The position numbers and the translations under genes are program-made. The notes under the pieces are model-generated. The model was not told where the DNA came from. It did not search any database and was given only the letters and a program-made list of their open reading frames with translations. From JBEIHX01 sp040381075 (lineage in GTDB: Bacteria > Pseudomonadota > Alphaproteobacteria > Caulobacterales > Aquidulcibacteraceae): a stretch of 64,000 nt of DNA. The stretch spans positions 1 to 64,000 of the forward strand of contig JBEIHX010000016.1 of NCBI GenBank assembly GCA_040381075.1, read 5' to 3'. Of this stretch, positions 37,056 through 47,215 are shown piece after piece (position 1 is the first letter of the stretch; every line of letters starts with the position of its first letter).

Positions 37056-37171
37056 CCAGGACTTGGGCCCCAGGACTTGGGCCCCAGGACTTGGGCCCCA
37101 GGCCTTTGGCCCAGCGACCCTGGGACGACGACCCTGGGACGACGACCCCGGGACGACGACCCTGGGACGGC
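37056..37171. repeat. Two adjacent 14-bp tandem arrays, 4 copies each
   Basis: First array 37056-37111: CCAGGACTTGGGCC. Second array 37116-37171: GACCCTGGGACGAC. The two units are different sequences but share the 14-bp period and lie four bases apart. Confidence 0.93.
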
Positions 37172-37342
37172 CATGCTGACGGGGCGCGCCCCGGAGCATC
37201 CGGCGGTCCGCAGCCGCGCCGTCCGCCGGACAGGGGCGCCAGGGTCGGCATCAGGACAGACCGTATCCTTGCTGAAATCCGGGCCCCTGGCGACACCCGA
37301 GCCGGGCTGGCGTGGCGTGGCGTGACGCAAAGCTGTCGCTCG

Positions 37343-38482
37343 TCAGGCCTTTGGTCCCTTTCGCCCGGCCTTATGCGTCGGCGCCGCCGCGGCGGCGGCC
37401 GCGTCAAGCGGCCAGCGGGGTCTTGCAGCGACGTCCCAGCCATCGGTCTTGCCCGCGGCGAGGCGCAGCGCGCCAGCGAGCGCGATCATGGCGGCGTTGT
37501 CGGTGCAGTGCCTGAGGGGCGGCGCCAGAAATGTGAAGTCCTCCCGCCGCGCGGCGGCTTCGAGGGCGGCGCGGATGCTTTGATTGGCGGCGACGCCGCC
37601 CGCCGCAACCAGACGCCACGACGGGGGATGCTCGGCCCGGAAACGCTGCAGCGCAACGCGGGTGCGGCTTTCAAGATGCCGAACCACGCCCGCCTGGAAG
37701 GCGGCGGCGATGTTTCGGCGATCTGCCTCTGACAGGGGCGCGCGCTCCGCCGCGACGCGCATGGCCCAGGTCTTGATGCCGGCGAATGAGAAATCACATC
37801 CCGGTCTGCCAGCCAGCGCGCGCGGGGGGTCATAGCCTGTCGGATCCCCCCCGGCTGCAGCCCGCTCCAGCGCCGGTCCGCCCGGGAAACCGAGCCCCAG
37901 AACCTTTGCTGCCTTGTCGAAGGCCTCCCCCGCCGCATCGTCGAGCGTCGAGCCATAGCGGACATAGCGCCCAAGGCCCTCCACCGCGATGAGCTGGCAA
38001 TGTCCGCCTGACACCAGCAGAAGCAGATAGGGAAACGCGCATGGCCCGGAGAGCAGCGGCGACAGGGCGTGACCCTCGAGGTGATTGACGGCGACCAGGG
38101 GCAGGCCATGCGCCAGCGCCAGGGCCTTGCCGGTCACAAGGCCGACCATCACCCCGCCGATGAGTCCTGGTCCCGCCGTGGCGGCGACGCCTGAAAGATC
38201 GGTATAGGCGAGGCCGGCGGCGCGCATGGCCGCGCTGACCACTCCGTCTATGGCCTCGACATGCGCCCGCGCCGCAATCTCCGGGACAACACCGCCAAAC
38301 GGGGCGTGATCGGCCGTCTGGCTGAGGATGATGTCCGACAGCACCGTCACACGGCCGTCCGCCGCAAGCCGCACCACCGATGCGGCCGTCTCGTCGCAGC
38401 TCGTCTCGAGGCCAAGCATGACAATGTCGCGCCCTGCGACATTTGACGGGAATTGACGAAGGCGGTCTGGCTCTGCGGACAT
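37343..38482 (-). CDS. tsaD: tRNA threonylcarbamoyladenosine synthesis protein TsaD
   Basis: Transfers threonylcarbamoyl to A37 of ANN-decoding tRNAs. Landmarks: VMLGLETSCDETAASVVRL, the metal-binding VNHLEGHALSPLL, LLLVSGGHCQLI, GEAFDKAAKVLGLGFPGGP and LVAAGGVAANQSIRAAL. 379 residues from ATG 38482; an internal ATG at 38419 would give the shorter E. coli-like start. The tail is Ala-rich. It is divergent from hemC, an arrangement common in alphaproteobacteria. Confidence 0.95.
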   Translation of the reverse strand: MSAEPDRLRQFPSNVAGRDIVMLGLETSCDETAASVVRLAADGRVTVLSDIILSQTADHAPFGGVVPEIAARAHVEAIDGVVSAAMRAAGLAYTDLSGVAATAGPGLIGGVMVGLVTGKALALAHGLPLVAVNHLEGHALSPLLSGPCAFPYLLLLVSGGHCQLIAVEGLGRYVRYGSTLDDAAGEAFDKAAKVLGLGFPGGPALERAAAGGDPTGYDPPRALAGRPGCDFSFAGIKTWAMRVAAERAPLSEADRRNIAAAFQAGVVRHLESRTRVALQRFRAEHPPSWRLVAAGGVAANQSIRAALEAAARREDFTFLAPPLRHCTDNAAMIALAGALRLAAGKTDGWDVAARPRWPLDAAAAAAAPTHKAGRKGPKA

Positions 38483-38616
38483 GGGGCCGATTTGGGGGTG
38501 CCTGGGGTTCGGGGCGGTTGGCGGGGTCGCGCGACGGTTTTGCGCCGCCCGCCGCGCGGGCGGCGCGACACTCCTGCCACAGCAGCGCCTCCGCGCCAAA
38601 GTAAGGTTTCAACGCA

Positions 38617-39546
38617 ATGGACATCATAGCCCGTCTGGGCGCCCGCGGATCGCCGCTCTCGCTGCGACAGTCAGGTCATGTGCAGGCGGCGCTCGCAGAA
38701 GCCGCCGGCGCGCCGGTCGAGACCTTCCCGCTCACAGCCTTCACGACCTCTGGCGACAGGATCCAGGACCGCCGCCTGCTCGAAGCCGGCGGCAAAGGCC
38801 TGTTCACCAGGGAGCTTGACGAGGCGCTGCTCGACGGGCGCATCGACATTGCGATCCACTCGCTGAAGGATCTGCCGACCCAGCTGCCGGCGGGGCTCAT
38901 CCTCGCGGGTCTGCCCAGGCGCGAGGATCCCCGCGACGCGTTCATCAGTCTCACGGCCGGGCGGCTGGCGGATCTGCCCGCCGGGGCGGCGGTGGGCACC
39001 GCCAGCCTGCGCCGGCAGGCACAGACGCTGCATCTTCGACCGGACCTGACGGTGGACATGCTGCGCGGCAATGTGGACACCCGGCTGAAGCGGATTGAGG
39101 AAGGCCGGTTCGCCGCGACCTATCTCGCGCTTGGCGGCCTCAACCGCCTGGGGCTCGCCAGCCACGCCCGAAGCGTGATCGACCCTGAGGACATGCCGCC
39201 GGCGCCTGGACAGGGCGCGCTCGCCCTGGTGTGCCGCGCCCATGACGCCGCAGCGCAGGCGGCGCTGGCCCGGATCACGGACCGGCGGACAGAGCTGGCG
39301 ATTGCGGCGGAGCGGGCCTTTCTGGGCGCGCTTGACGGATCCTGTCACACGCCAATCGCCGCCCTTGCGCGCGTCGATGGGGAGGCCGTGCTGTTCCTGG
39401 GCGAAGTGCTGACGCCAGATGGGCGGTTGCGCTGGCGGGAGGAGGCGCGCCTCGCGGCGGCGACCCCGCAGCGCGCGGCGGCGCTTGGCGTGGAGCTGGC
39501 GGGGCGTATCCGCGAGCGGGCCGGCGACAGCATGCCGAGCATGTGA
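38617..39546 (+). CDS. hemC: Porphobilinogen deaminase (hydroxymethylbilane synthase)
   Basis: Joins four porphobilinogen units in tetrapyrrole synthesis. 309 residues, with RGSPLSLRQSGHVQAAL, the catalytic-Asp segment HSLKDLPTQLP, GTASLRRQAQ, RGNVDTRLKRI and the dipyrromethane-cofactor cysteine in LDGSCHTPIAA. It is followed by hemD after 3 bp, so the two successive pathway steps are co-transcribed. The start ATG has AAGG upstream. Confidence 0.96.
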   Translation: MDIIARLGARGSPLSLRQSGHVQAALAEAAGAPVETFPLTAFTTSGDRIQDRRLLEAGGKGLFTRELDEALLDGRIDIAIHSLKDLPTQLPAGLILAGLPRREDPRDAFISLTAGRLADLPAGAAVGTASLRRQAQTLHLRPDLTVDMLRGNVDTRLKRIEEGRFAATYLALGGLNRLGLASHARSVIDPEDMPPAPGQGALALVCRAHDAAAQAALARITDRRTELAIAAERAFLGALDGSCHTPIAALARVDGEAVLFLGEVLTPDGRLRWREEARLAAATPQRAAALGVELAGRIRERAGDSMPSM

Positions 39547-39549
39547 CCC

Positions 39550-40248
39550 ATGCTGCGCCGCATCCTGGTGACGCGCGCTGCGCCCGATGCAGAGGCGACG
39601 GGACGACGCCTCGCGGCGCGCGGCCTGACGCCGATACTGGCCCCGTTGCTGGCCATCGCGCCGGCGACACGCGACGCATCAACCGAAGCTGAGGCGCTCG
39701 CCTTTACAAGCGCCAACGGCGCCAGGATGTTTGCAGCCTTGAACCCGCGCCGCGACCTGCCGGTCTTTGCGGTCGGCGATGCGACGGCGGCGACGGCGCG
39801 CGCGCTCGGCTTTGGGAGGGTGCTCTCCGCGCAGGGCGACCTGTGGGCGCTGGCGGCCCTGCTGCAGGCGCAGCTGCCGCCCCGCGCTTCAGTGTTTCAC
39901 CCGACGGGCCGCGACCAGGCCGGAGATCTCGCCGCAGCGGCGCCGGGCCTGAGAATTGAAAGTCGCGCGATCTATCGCGCCGAGGCCGCCCGCGAGCTGC
40001 CCGCCGCCGCCCTTGCGGCTCTGGCCCCGGATCCGCCCGGCGTTGACGCAGTCATGGCGCACAGCCCCCGCGCCGCCAGCGTGTTTGTCCGCCTGCTGAT
40101 TGAGGCCGGCCTGGGCGCGCGGCGCGCCGCGCTGACCGGGCTTGCGATCAGTGCGCGCGCCGCTGATGCGCTCGAGCCGGAGGCGTGGCGTGACATGCGG
40201 GTGGCGGGCGCCCCCAATGAGGACGCGCTGCTGGCGCTCCTGGACTGA
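39550..40248 (+). CDS. hemD: Uroporphyrinogen-III synthase
   Basis: Closes and inverts ring D of hydroxymethylbilane. 232 residues; the sequence is poorly conserved as usual, but ILVTRAAPDAEATGRRL, LAFTSANGARMF, VGDATAATARALGFG and the position right after hemC make the call safe. The stop codon lies inside the first unit of an 18-bp duplication. Confidence 0.9.
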   Translation: MLRRILVTRAAPDAEATGRRLAARGLTPILAPLLAIAPATRDASTEAEALAFTSANGARMFAALNPRRDLPVFAVGDATAATARALGFGRVLSAQGDLWALAALLQAQLPPRASVFHPTGRDQAGDLAAAAPGLRIESRAIYRAEAARELPAAALAALAPDPPGVDAVMAHSPRAASVFVRLLIEAGLGARRAALTGLAISARAADALEPEAWRDMRVAGAPNEDALLALLD

Positions 40249-40280
40249 AACCACCGCCCAGCCTGAAACCACCGCCCAGC
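40245..40280. repeat. 18-bp tandem duplication across the hemD stop
   Basis: CTGAAACCACCGCCCAGC occurs twice in a row. The first copy contains the hemD TGA, so the duplication copied the stop region downstream. Confidence 0.85.
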
Positions 40281-40344
40281 CTGGGGCCGCCGGTCGTCCG
40301 GGGGCTTGCCCAGGGTGAGGCTCAGGCCTTCCCGGCCGGTCGCG

Positions 40345-40806
40345 TCACACGCCGGTGGAGCCGAAACCGCCAGCCCCGCGGATGGTGGGCGCGAGATCGC
40401 GCGCGACCATCCAATCCGCCTGGATGACCGGCGCGATCACCATCTGGGCGATCCGGTCCCCACGCTTCACGGACACCGCCGCCTGGCCAAGATTGATCAG
40501 GATGACCTTGATCTCGCCCCGGTAGTCAGCGTCGATGGTGCCCGGCGAATTGAGGCAGGTGACGCCGTGATTGAGCGCCAGGCCCGACCGGGGGCGGATT
40601 TGAGCTTCGTATCCGTCCGGCAGAGCCATGGCGAGCCCGGTGGGGATGGCCGCCCTGCGGCCCGGCTCCAGCACGATCGGGCCATCGTTTGGGATCGCCG
40701 CACGCAGGTCCATGCCCGCTGAGCCCGCGGTTTCATAGGCTGGCAGGGGCAGATCGCCGAAGTGCTCCAATTTCTGAATGGCGACCAGAAGGCGCTCGCT
40801 GCTCAT
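40345..40806 (-). CDS. dut: Deoxyuridine 5'-triphosphate nucleotidohydrolase
   Basis: Hydrolyses dUTP to dUMP, keeping uracil out of DNA. The 153-residue trimeric dUTPase shows the five motifs: AGMDLRAAI, PRSGLALNHG, NSPGTIDADYRGEIKV, RIAQMVIAPV and the C-terminal GAGGFGSTGV arm that covers the active site. The ATG at 40806 has GGGAGGAGAGGAC upstream; the frame extends further only through the 29-bp repeats. Confidence 0.96.
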   Translation of the reverse strand: MSSERLLVAIQKLEHFGDLPLPAYETAGSAGMDLRAAIPNDGPIVLEPGRRAAIPTGLAMALPDGYEAQIRPRSGLALNHGVTCLNSPGTIDADYRGEIKVILINLGQAAVSVKRGDRIAQMVIAPVIQADWMVARDLAPTIRGAGGFGSTGV

Positions 40807-40871
40807 GTCCTCTCCTCCCAGCGTTGACCGAATCAGCGCCGCAGCATAGCGCTGCCGCGGGGTGCGGGCCT

Positions 40872-41045
40872 GGCCCGCGTTCGGGCGGGCAAGCGGGCCC
40901 GGCCCGCGTTCGGGCGGGCAAGCGGGTCCGGCCCGCGTTCGGGCGGGCAAGCGGGTCCGGCCCGCGTTCGGGCGGGCAAGCGGGTCCGGCCCGCGTTTGG
41001 GCGGGCAAGCGGGTCCGGCCCGCGTTCGGGGGATGGAGCCCCGGG
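40872..41045. repeat. 29-bp tandem repeat, 6 copies (last partial)
   Basis: Copies start at 40872, 40901, 40930, 40959, 40988 and 41017 with no spacers. Each has the core GGCCCGCGTTCGGGCGGGCA followed by AGCGGGTCC, and contains a small CCCG/CGGG stem. It is the longest period in the window. It lies upstream of dut, where it would be in the 5' region of the transcript. Confidence 0.95.
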
Positions 41046-41175
41046 CGGATGGTGGCCGCGCGGAGCGCGGCGGGCGTGTCATCTGCGGCCGGGCGCCAGT
41101 GCGTTCTTGACGCTGTCACGGGCCTCGTGTAGGTCCCCGCCTCCTGTTTCATCCTCAAGAAGACGAGCGCATCCC

Positions 41176-41466
41176 ATGTCGCGCCGCTGCGAACTCTCAG
41201 GCATTGGGGCCATGGTTGGCCACCGGGTGAGCCACTCGAACATCAAGACCAAGCGCCTGTACAATCCCAATCTGGTCAATGTGACGCTCGAGAGCGAAAA
41301 GCTTGGGCGCAGCTTTGCGTTCCGCATCACGGCTGCGACCTTGCGCAGCGTCGACCACCGCGGCGGTCTCGACGCCTATCTGTTGGCCGAGCGGGACGAA
41401 AACCTCTCGCTGAAGGCGAAGCGCGTGAAGCGGGACCTCGAAAAGGCGATGTCAGCGGCTGCGTAA
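41176..41466 (+). CDS. rpmB: 50S ribosomal protein L28
   Basis: A 96-residue ribosomal protein. MSRRCELSGIGAMVGHRVSH, then KTKRLYNPNLVNVTL and FRITAATLRSVDHRGGLDAY are standard for alphaproteobacterial L28. The ATG at 41176 is the family start; the frame extends upstream without homology. A strong terminator follows 28 bp after the stop. Confidence 0.96.
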   Translation: MSRRCELSGIGAMVGHRVSHSNIKTKRLYNPNLVNVTLESEKLGRSFAFRITAATLRSVDHRGGLDAYLLAERDENLSLKAKRVKRDLEKAMSAAA

Positions 41467-41493
41467 CACGCGTAGACTCCATCGCGCTGACGG

Positions 41494-41523
41494 ACGCCCG
41501 CCGCACGGCGGGCGTTTTTGTTT
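41494..41523 (+). terminator. Rho-independent terminator of rpmB
   Basis: ACGCCCGCCG, a 2-nt loop and CGGCGGGCGT form a perfect stem followed by TTTTGTTT. Confidence 0.92.
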
Positions 41524-41566
41524 GAGGCGTTCTGGTGATCAGTCAGGGGGGATCTGCTGGTCGGCG

Positions 41567-41677
41567 ATGTGCCGGCCTCGATGTGCCAGCCTCGATGTGC
41601 CAGCCTCGATGTGCCAGCCTAAATGTGCCAGACTCAACGTGCGGGGCGTCGTGCTGGGGCGTCGTGCTGGGGCGTCG
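41567..41677. repeat. 14-bp repeat (5 copies) followed by 13-bp repeat (about 3 copies)
   Basis: ATGTGCCAGCCTCG at 41567-41636 (later copies drift), then GGGGCGTCGTGCT from 41643. They fill most of the 294-bp gap between the rpmB terminator and the tyrC stop; nothing else is seen there. Confidence 0.9.
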
Positions 41678-41817
41678 CGGGCGGGATCGCGTCTGCAATC
41701 CGAGCCTGGCGCCCCTGGCTCCCGTCCCTGGCTGACAGGCCGATCACAACCCGCCGTTTGCCGCGTGCGGCCCCGGTTCGGGCAGGATGCGCCAGCCGGC
41801 ATATGCAGACGGCAGGT

Positions 41818-42735
41818 CTAGCCGTCCTGTGATGATCTGCCGAAATTCGGCGCCGCCGAGTCCTGACCTGCTTCAATGACCTCGCGGCGCATCCGGCGCG
41901 CCCGCGTGAACAGGTCAAACAACTTGTCGCCCTCGCCCCAGCGAATGGCGCGCTGCAGCGCCGCGAGGTCTTCGGTAAAGCGTCCAAGGATCTCCAGCAC
42001 CGCCTCGCGATTGTTCAAAAAGACATCGCGCCACATGACAGGATCGGACGCTGCGATCCGCGTGAAATCGCGAAATCCGCCCGCGGAATACTTCACCACC
42101 TCGCTCTCGGTGACGCTCTCCAGATCCTCGGCCATCGCCACGATATTGTAGGCGATCAGGTGCGGCAGATGACTGGTGACGGCAAGGACCAGATCATGGC
42201 GCGCCGGGTCCATCACATCCACGTGGGAGCCAAGACTGCGCCAGAATGCGGCGAGCCGGTCGACTGCGTCGCCGTATCCGCTGCCCTGAGCGGCCAGCGG
42301 CGTCAGAATGCACCAGCGCCCGCGAAACAGACCCGCATAGCCGGCGTCCGGTCCAGACTGTTCTGTCCCCGCGATCGGGTGGCCGGGTATCAGATGAACT
42401 CCGTCGGGCAGGATGTCGCCAAGGGCGGCGATCACCGCCGCCTTGACCGATCCCACGTCGGTCACGATCGCGCCGGGTTTCAGCGCCGGCGCCACCGCGC
42501 CGCCGGCCGCACGCATCGCGCCGACCGGCACTGCGAGGATGACAATGTCGGCCTCGCGCGCCGCCGACGCCGCGTCGGCGGCGACATCTCCCAGCCCGAG
42601 CGCAGCTGCGCGCACGCGCACATCCTCGCGCGCGTCCCAGAGCCGCACCGCCGCCGCCTCAGCCTGCGCAGCCCGGGCGATGGACGAGCCGATCAGACCG
42701 ATGCCGATGACGGCCAGAACCGGTTTGGCGCTCAT
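41818..42735 (-). CDS. tyrC: Prephenate/arogenate (cyclohexadienyl) dehydrogenase
   Basis: Catalyses the NAD(P)-dependent oxidative step to tyrosine. 305 residues. A Rossmann start VIGIGLIGSSIARAAQ, then VTDVGSVKAAVI, PGHPIAGTEQSGPDAGYAGL and a helical dimerisation domain with VTSHLPHLIAYN and SAGGFRDFTRIAASDPVMWR. It overlaps hisC as ATGA and is the last gene of a chorismate mutase-aminotransferase-dehydrogenase unit, which together take chorismate to tyrosine. Confidence 0.92.
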   Translation of the reverse strand: MSAKPVLAVIGIGLIGSSIARAAQAEAAAVRLWDAREDVRVRAAALGLGDVAADAASAAREADIVILAVPVGAMRAAGGAVAPALKPGAIVTDVGSVKAAVIAALGDILPDGVHLIPGHPIAGTEQSGPDAGYAGLFRGRWCILTPLAAQGSGYGDAVDRLAAFWRSLGSHVDVMDPARHDLVLAVTSHLPHLIAYNIVAMAEDLESVTESEVVKYSAGGFRDFTRIAASDPVMWRDVFLNNREAVLEILGRFTEDLAALQRAIRWGEGDKLFDLFTRARRMRREVIEAGQDSAAPNFGRSSQDG

Positions 42736-43841
42736 GTCGCGATCAGAGCGCGCAGGGTGTCGATGACCGCTGCATTCGCCTCGGGCCGCCCGATTGAAAT
42801 GCGCAGGCAGTCGTCAAGGCCATAGGCCTTGACGCTGCGCACCACGAGGCCGCGTGCGCGCAGCGCTGTGTCCGCCGCCGCAGCGCAGGCCTTTCCGGTC
42901 TGCGGCAGGCGGATGAGCACGAAATTGCCGACGCTCGGCGCAGCCAGGATCCCAAGCTCGGCGAAAGCCGCCTGCATGCGCTCAAGCTCGCGCGCGTTGA
43001 AGGCGCGCGACCGCTCGACGAAGTCCTCGTCCTCGACGGCGGCAAGCCCGGCCGCCAGCGCCGGTGACGAGACGTTGAACGGTCCACGCACCCGGTTCAG
43101 GGCGTCAATGACGACCTGCGGCCCGTAAGCCCAACCAAGTCGCAGCGCGGCAAGCCCGTAGATCTTTGAGAACGTGCGCGTCATGAGGACGTTGTCATGT
43201 TCCGCCACCAGGTCGATGCCGGCCGAGTAGTCATTGCGCTGAACGTACTCTGCATACGCTGCATCAAGCACCAGCAGCACAGTCGAGGGCAGACCGGCAT
43301 GCAGGCGTTTGACCTCGCTGGAGGTCAGGTATGTTCCCGTTGGATTGTTCGGATTGGCGAGGAACACGATTTTGGTGCGCGGCGTGACAAGCGCCAGCAT
43401 CGCGTCGACGTCGGCCGTCAGACCGCTCTCAGGCGCTGACAGACACACCGCACCGGCCTGCTGCGCGACGAGCCGATAGACAAGAAATCCATGCGCGCTC
43501 TGAATCACCTCGTCGCCCGGGTCGAGATAGGCGCGCCCGAGAAGCTGGAAGATCTCATCAGACCCGGCGGCGCACACGATGCGATCAGGGTTGAGGCCGT
43601 AGCGCGCGGCGATGGCGGCGCGCAGTCTGACCGCGCCGCCATCGGGATAGAGGGCCAGCTCCTGCGCGCAGGCGGCGAAGGCCGCGCACGCGTTTGGCGA
43701 AGCGCCGAGCGGATTTTCGTTGGAGGACAGCTTGTGAACTTCAGCGGCCGGGGACCTTGCGTCGCCGCCCACATAGGGCGCGATGTCGAGAATGCCGGCG
43801 CGCGGCTGGGGCGAAAGGGACATGGGGGGGCTTTCCGTCAT
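42732..43841 (-). CDS. hisC: Histidinol-phosphate / aromatic aminotransferase
   Basis: A class I/II PLP aminotransferase of 369 residues. It shows KLSSNENPLGASPNACAA, FLANPNNPTGTYL and the PLP-lysine motif TRTFSKIYGLAALRLGW. Family HisC enzymes act on imidazole-acetol phosphate and often on phenylpyruvate or prephenate. Placement between chorismate mutase and tyrC suggests an aromatic role here. The ATG at 43841 overlaps the upstream stop by one base (TGATG); MSLSPQPRAGI at 43823 is an alternative start. Confidence 0.92.
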   Translation of the reverse strand: MTESPPMSLSPQPRAGILDIAPYVGGDARSPAAEVHKLSSNENPLGASPNACAAFAACAQELALYPDGGAVRLRAAIAARYGLNPDRIVCAAGSDEIFQLLGRAYLDPGDEVIQSAHGFLVYRLVAQQAGAVCLSAPESGLTADVDAMLALVTPRTKIVFLANPNNPTGTYLTSSEVKRLHAGLPSTVLLVLDAAYAEYVQRNDYSAGIDLVAEHDNVLMTRTFSKIYGLAALRLGWAYGPQVVIDALNRVRGPFNVSSPALAAGLAAVEDEDFVERSRAFNARELERMQAAFAELGILAAPSVGNFVLIRLPQTGKACAAAADTALRARGLVVRSVKAYGLDDCLRISIGRPEANAAVIDTLRALIAT

Positions 43842-44701
43842 CAGAGCCGCGCGAATGCGCCCACGACCCGCAGTCCGTCAAGTCCGAGCGCACGTGCGCG
43901 CGCGAGCCGCGGGTCTTCATCCCCGCAGAAGCCGCGCAGGACCGCGAGCGCCAGCGAACCGACCCGATCGATGTGCTCCACGGAGAGACCGCAGTCGGCA
44001 AGCCGGCGACCGGCTTCGTGGTCGCTATCGATCGCGAGCACCAGCGTCCGGTCATCTCCGGCAGGTTCAAGAGGCAGGCGAGCCACCAGCGCGGCGCCGG
44101 GGGTCGGGGCCCCAACCGGGAGGGCGGCTGCGATGACGAGATCCTGAAACGGCTGCTCAGCGAGCGCCGTCCACCACGCGCCGCGGCCAAGCACGGCCGG
44201 CCACGGCGCAAGGGCGACCGTCTGATCCTGCTGGGCCGCGCGCAACAGGGCGGCGCGGATGTCTGGAGCCCGCTCTATCGCCGCAGCGCCGCCGAACTGC
44301 GCGCGCGCCAGATCCCACAGCGCCAGCACATCGCCATCGCCGGCGATCACCACCCGCACGGCGCCCTGGCGCTGCAGATTGGCGCTCATCAGGGCCCGCC
44401 AGACTTCCGTGATGACGTGCGGCTCGATGCGCCCGGCGCCGGCTGTGGCGAGGCGGCGCAACAGGGAGGTTTCACGCGCCGGGCGCAACCCGATGGACGG
44501 GCGCGCCCCGTCCGCCCCGGCCTTGGCGAGCGCGATCGCGCGCGCCAGGTCGGTGCGTCTGATCACCAGATCCAGCAGCGCATCATCCACGGCGTCGATC
44601 TGCCCGCGCAGCGCGTCGATAGACGGCCCAGGGGAGGACGGCCCGGGGAAGGACGGCCCGGGGGACTGCTGGGGGGCATGGGGCTGCACCGGACGGGTCA
44701 T
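43841..44701 (-). CDS. Chorismate mutase (AroQ class) with extra C-terminal domain
   Basis: Converts chorismate to prephenate. The first 100 residues form the AroQ helical domain (IDALRGQIDAVDDALLDLVI, then RRTDLARAIALAK, EVWRALMSANLQ). About 180 further residues resemble the two-lobed and ACT-like parts of P-proteins but lack clear prephenate dehydratase motifs. The stop couples to hisC. A 15-bp repeat at 44623-44666 inserts repeated PGPS near the N-terminus. The ATG at 44701 is chosen over an upstream frame to 44800. Confidence 0.85.
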   Translation of the reverse strand: MTRPVQPHAPQQSPGPSFPGPSSPGPSIDALRGQIDAVDDALLDLVIRRTDLARAIALAKAGADGARPSIGLRPARETSLLRRLATAGAGRIEPHVITEVWRALMSANLQRQGAVRVVIAGDGDVLALWDLARAQFGGAAAIERAPDIRAALLRAAQQDQTVALAPWPAVLGRGAWWTALAEQPFQDLVIAAALPVGAPTPGAALVARLPLEPAGDDRTLVLAIDSDHEAGRRLADCGLSVEHIDRVGSLALAVLRGFCGDEDPRLARARALGLDGLRVVGAFARL

Positions 44702-44811
44702 GCGACATCTATCGGCCCGAAAACGGCGCGCGATCAAGCCATTCGCCCAGCACGCGAGCTGATTTGCGCCCCCGGCTTCCCCAGCAGCGGCAAAACCCAT
44801 AAAACCAGCTC

Positions 44812-45956
<1,145 letters not shown>

Positions 45957-45960
<4 letters not shown>

Positions 45961-46568
45961 GACCCCGCGTCGACTTCGACCTCATTCTGGATACGGTCGA
46001 GCCGGGCGCGCGGGTGCTGGACGTGGGCTGCGGCGATGGCGCCCTGCTCGCGCGCCTGGAGGCCGAACGCAACGCCCAGGGCTTCGGTCTGGAGCTCAGT
46101 CAGGCCGGGGTCAACGCCGCCGTCGCCCGGGGGTTGTCCGTCGTGCAGGGGGACGCGGACCGTGACCTGGCTGTTTACCCGGACGCCGGATTTGATTACG
46201 CCATCCTGACGCAGACGATCCAGGCGACGCGCAATCCCAAGGCGGTTCTGACGGACATGCTGCGCATCGCCCGCCGGGCGATCGTCAGTTTCCCGAACTT
46301 TGGCCACTGGCATGTGCGTTGGAGCCTCATGGCAGGCGGCCGCATGCCGGTCACTGCGGCGCTCAACGCCCCCTGGTACGCTACGGAGAATATCCATCTG
46401 TGTACGGTGCGCGACTTTACAGCGCTCGCCAGTGAGGTCGGCGCGCATGTCGAGGTCCTGACGCCAATCGCAGGCGGGCGGGCCCGCACGGCGTGGAGCG
46501 GCCCATTGTGGATCTCAAACTGGATGGCGGAAGAGGCGCTGTTCGTCCTGTCCGTGCGCCGTCCCTGA
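45957..46568 (+). CDS. metW: MetW methyltransferase-like protein
   Basis: A 203-residue SAM-methyltransferase-fold protein that accompanies MetX in many proteobacteria and is needed for its full activity. It starts MRPRVDFDLILDTVEPGARV, has the SAM motif LDVGCGDGALLARL, and continues FDYAILTQTIQATRNP and SFPNFGHWHVR, the MetW signature. Translationally coupled to metX by ATGA. Confidence 0.94.
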
Positions 46569-46939
46569 GCGCGGGACAGCCACGCATCAGCATGCCTGCC
46601 CTGGCGCGGGCAGCCTCCCGGGCGGGATCTCTTCATCGGCCCCCGGCCCAGGAAGCCCGGCCCAGGAAGCCCGGCCCAGGAAGCCCGGCCCAGGGACCGG
46701 ACAGAGCACCCAGGCGCCCTGGCCCGCCGGCAGCCTGGCCAGCCAGTCCTACCGGGTCGGAACCGGGCTCAGACGGTCGCCTGCACGCCCCGCGTCCACG
46801 GGCGGATCCGCCCGGGGCCCTGCCCGCTCCGCCGGTCACCGGATCACCGGCGGAGGGTTTGGCGGGCGTCCCTGGCCGTGGCGGCGGCAACGGGCCTGCG
46901 CAGCATGACTGTAGCGCGCTTCTCCTGCCGGCGTGGCGC
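46569..46939. other. 371-bp intergenic region after metW
   Basis: Holds a 14-bp tandem array (next entry) and GC-rich sequence with no supported gene. It marks the change from core genes to the accessory island. Confidence 0.6.
46642..46696. repeat. 14-bp tandem repeat, about 4 copies
   Basis: Units CCCGGCCCAGGAAG, the last ending GGGA. Confidence 0.92.
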
Positions 46940-47215
46940 CTATCGCGCGGGATCATGCCCTTTCACGGGGCGGGACCTGCGCTTGGTGAGGTCGGGCTGC
47001 TGCGCGCGATGGATCGGCTTCGCGGGCCGCGCCAGCAACCAGGCGTGGACCTCGGCGAGATCCCGGACGATGCAGCGCGGTGACAGCGCGAAGCGGCGTG
47101 GACATTCGCCGCGCTGCTCGATCTCGCAAATAGTGCTGTCGGCCAGCGGCGCCATCTCGCGCATCTGGCGCCGCCTGATGGTCTTCCTGATCTCCAAAGG
47201 CTCGTTTTGGCCCAT
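46940..47215 (-). CDS. AlpA-family transcriptional regulator
   Basis: A 91-residue DNA-binding protein. RRRQMREMAPLADSTICEIE, then QRGECPRRFALSPRCIVRDL and AEVHAWLLARP match the AlpA/MerR-like helix-turn-helix used by P4-type prophages and genomic islands to control integrase/excision genes. The ATG at 47215 has GAAGGAG upstream. It opens the accessory island and agrees with the integrase scrap at its other end (56466). The tail RPVKGHDPAR is basic. Confidence 0.78.
   Translation of the reverse strand: MGQNEPLEIRKTIRRRQMREMAPLADSTICEIEQRGECPRRFALSPRCIVRDLAEVHAWLLARPAKPIHRAQQPDLTKRRSRPVKGHDPAR

Noticed and set aside
40872..41045. Possible CRISPR array (29-bp repeat, 6 copies)
   Set aside because: The copies are directly adjacent with no unique spacers and no cas genes are near, so it is an ordinary tandem repeat.
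44702..44811. SAM-II riboswitch upstream of metX
   Set aside because: GCTGATTTG before the start resembles the SAM-II loop, but the flanking stem does not pair and the TTGCA and GCTAAA cores are missing. A covariance-model search would settle it.
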